From: Cymbomonas tetramitiformis
Lineage: Eukaryota > Chlorophyta > Pyramimonadophyceae > Pyramimonadales > Pyramimonadaceae
Assembly (NCBI GenBank): GCA_001247695.2
Contig: LGRX02012694.1
Location: forward strand, 1-19,548
Length of the DNA: 19,548 nucleotides
Reading direction: 5' to 3'
Shown here in pieces: positions 17,833-19,548 of the stretch. The position numbers were made by a program, and so were the translations under genes. Below the pieces are notes generated by a model. It had not been told where the DNA came from and did no database searches. It worked only from the letters and a program-made list of their open reading frames with translations. Within the stretch, counting starts at the first letter, position 1; every line of letters starts with the position of its first letter.

Positions 17833-17886
17833 CTTGGGTACATCGCTATGTACCCAGACCCTCCTGGGTACATCCCCATGTACCAC
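17833..17886. repeat. Two TGGGTACAT palindromes 30 bp apart
   Basis: 17835-17856 is a perfect inverted repeat (TGGGTACAT, CGCT loop, ATGTACCCA). 17867-17884 is GGTACAT, CCCC loop, ATGTACC. Their centres are exactly 30 bp apart, so when translated they give a 10-residue repeat (GYIAMYPDPP, GYIPMYHRVV). Both contain an in-frame ATG for the rightward gene. Confidence 0.88.
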
Positions 17887-19548
17887 CGGGTAGTGGACAT
17901 GTACGGGCCGAAGACCGGCCTCTTCAAGACTGGCGTGAAGATGTGCGCCTTCGCCGGGGCGGACATGCAGTACGCCGACAGGACCTCCGGCTTGGTGTGT
18001 ACGGGGATGCCCTTGTTGTTGAAAGAGGACTACGAGAATCTGCCCACGGCGCACCGGTGGGATGCTGCGCATGGGGTATGTGCTGCGGACCAACAGCTCC
18101 CAGTTGCAGGGGCTGGTGTTCTTGCAGAAGGACGCAGGGGACAAGGGGTGGGACTTCCAGGTGTTACAGTTGCCACTGGGAGCCCGCTCGGAGGTAATAA
18201 TGGTGGTGAGGGACGAGAAGTACATGTCCCTCCACCCCCGTTTTACCGGGACGGGAGGCAGCTCCAAAAGCTCGGGGCAGAAGATCGCCTTGACGGAGGC
18301 TGATCTGGAGAAGGAACGCCGCAGTTTGCTTAAGTTCCAATATGTCTTCGCGGAGGCGCTGCCCGTTGTCGTCCAGAGGACGCAGGAAGCTGCCTCCATG
18401 GGCGTCGGGCAGGTCAGCCGCGAAGGTGCTGGCTGCGGGGGCAAAGGGGGGACGCTGACCACCAAGACGCTCCCAAAATGTATGGCGAGGGAAGTGATCA
18501 GCTTCAAGTGGTCGGGCAATTTGTCCGACCATTGCGAGTTCCCTGCGGTGGAGGAGGTGAAGACGGTCGCAGCGAAGAGCGCGGCCAGCAGAAGAGAGAA
18601 GAGCAAGGCCACCAAAAAGCGGGAACGGGAGGATGCCGAGGACGAGGAAAGGGTCAAGAAGGCGAAGGCCCAAGAAGAACAGCAGCAGCGGGACGACAAG
18701 AAGGTGCGGCTGGCGGAGGAGAAGGCGAGGCTGGCGGAGGAAAAGGCGCGGAAAATGGAGAAGGCGCTAGCGGGAGTGGCCTCCGCAGCGGATGCCAAAC
18801 ACGCGGTGGAGGACACGGAGAAGAAGATCGAGCAGGCGGTGCTTCTCGGTGAGCACGAGATGAAGGTGGAGGCGGCGGAGGCAGAGCGGAAGAGGTCAGC
18901 CAAGGTTGCCGAGGAGCTCCGCCAGCAGTTGCAGAAGCAGGTCGAGCAACAGCTGCAACTGACGGCGGAGTCCGCCGAGGAACGGGGCTGGTGGTTGGAG
19001 CGCGAGCAACACCTTGAGCTGCAAATGAAAAATAAAGGACGATAAGCGCGAGGAGACGTTGAAGGACGCCTTCGCCGCCAACTCCGAACTGGTGAAGGAT
19101 GCCATGAATAAGCAGAGCGCGCAGCTCGCGCTTATGTTCAACATGTACTCGCAGTTCACGAGTCTGGCGGCAGGGAGGGGCTACAGCGAGAACACCGCCG
19201 CTGAGGACGGGATGCAGGCGTGCACCAAGCACCTGCTGGGCTACTCTGCGTCCGGTTCAAAATGAGGTACACACGCCTTGCTCATGGGCCCGTCACGCAG
19301 CGAGGGGACCCCCGAGAAGAAGTCGAAGAAACTGCGGAGGACGGGAAATAAACGAGGTCCGCCAGTTTTTGGGGGCCTGCAACGCCGAGGCCAAGAAAAT
19401 CCAAGCCGGCCTCAAGAGCAGGGACTCCGCTGATGTGGCAGAAGCGGAGATCGAGCTCAGCGTTCAAAGGGGGATCGCCGACGGCGACATCGAACCCGAA
19501 GAAGGCGAGGATGATGGAAAGTCCGAGAAGATTCTGGAGCTGCTCACC
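17848..19548 (+). pseudogene. Coiled-coil protein gene with several frameshifts, runs off the window
   Basis: Four frames continue one another. 17848 to about 18055 (ATGs at 17848 and 17878) has MYGPKTGLFKTGVKMCAFAG and LLKEDYENLPTAHRW. About 18056-19043 has MLRMGYVLRTNSSQLQGLVF and VIMVVRDEKYMSLHPRF, then a long charged coiled coil (about 18590-19020, RLAEEKARLAEEKARKMEKA). About 19035-19265 has DDKREETLKDAF and NMYSQFTSLAAG. From 19354 to the window end it has EVRQFLGACNAEAKKIQAGL and acidic DGDIEPEEGEDDG. Each joint needs a +1 shift (near 18055, 19035 and 19345), and a TGA at 19263 interrupts the third part. The N-terminal globular part is not known to me. The coiled coil suggests oligomerisation. 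It is transcribed away from the OTU gene, so a shared bidirectional promoter is plausible. It is probably a dead copy, or the sequence has indel errors. Confidence 0.55.

Noticed and set aside
17812..18903. 363-codon minus-strand ORF, Ser/Ala/Phe-rich
   Set aside because: It is the antisense of the coiled-coil gene. Its Ser/Phe-rich composition is what reversed Lys/Glu codons produce.
14481..19350. Programmed +1 frameshifting at stop codons, as in some ciliates
   Set aside because: At 18055 the upstream frame stays open well past the shift, the sites share no common slippery word, and an extra in-frame stop is present. Decay or sequence error is simpler.

Overview
The window looks like nuclear DNA of a eukaryote rich in transposable elements. 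The evidence is GT-AG introns with branch-point-like CTAAC, long microsatellites, a higher-order minisatellite, and decayed transposase genes of two eukaryotic types. An alga or another protist fits best, but only weakly, because no host housekeeping gene is recognisable. I see no sign of bacterial operons, tRNA, rRNA or CRISPR.

Layout. 1-85 is a (TTTTC)n microsatellite, followed by a palindrome cluster (137-239). 365-2221 (+) is a broken DUF7869-type transposase-like gene. 2207-2850 is a CAACGTTG-rich satellite, and 2851-4310 is gene-free DNA with degenerate CTTAAGTCAC repeats. 4311-7619 (-) is an unrecognised gene that I can assemble from four exons. Its third intron holds a 1.67-kb minisatellite built as a three-part higher-order repeat of about 450 bp. 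7620-8460 is intergenic and contains a promoter-like module (inverted CCAAT, G-box, TATA) duplicated in tandem.

From 8461 to 17301 nearly everything reads on the minus strand, is richer in GC, and looks like the gene set of one large cut-and-paste element or several related ones. In transcription order these are an OTU-type cysteine protease, a MYND zinc-finger protein that probably continues by splicing into a downstream reading frame, an acidic repeat-containing ORF, and a Tnp2/KDZ-like transposase (Transposase_21 plus DUF4218-like parts) in three or more exons. Diverged tandem duplications separate the blocks. At 17848-19548 (+) a broken coiled-coil protein gene runs divergently from the OTU gene. 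Both divergent genes open inside copies of one palindromic motif, TGGGTACAT.

Many of these genes carry single-base frameshifts and at least one in-frame stop, so most mobile-element copies here are probably dead, or the assembly carries uncorrected indels. Joint function is inferred from clustering and shared strand only: the transposase would move the element, and the OTU, MYND and coiled-coil proteins would be accessory factors.
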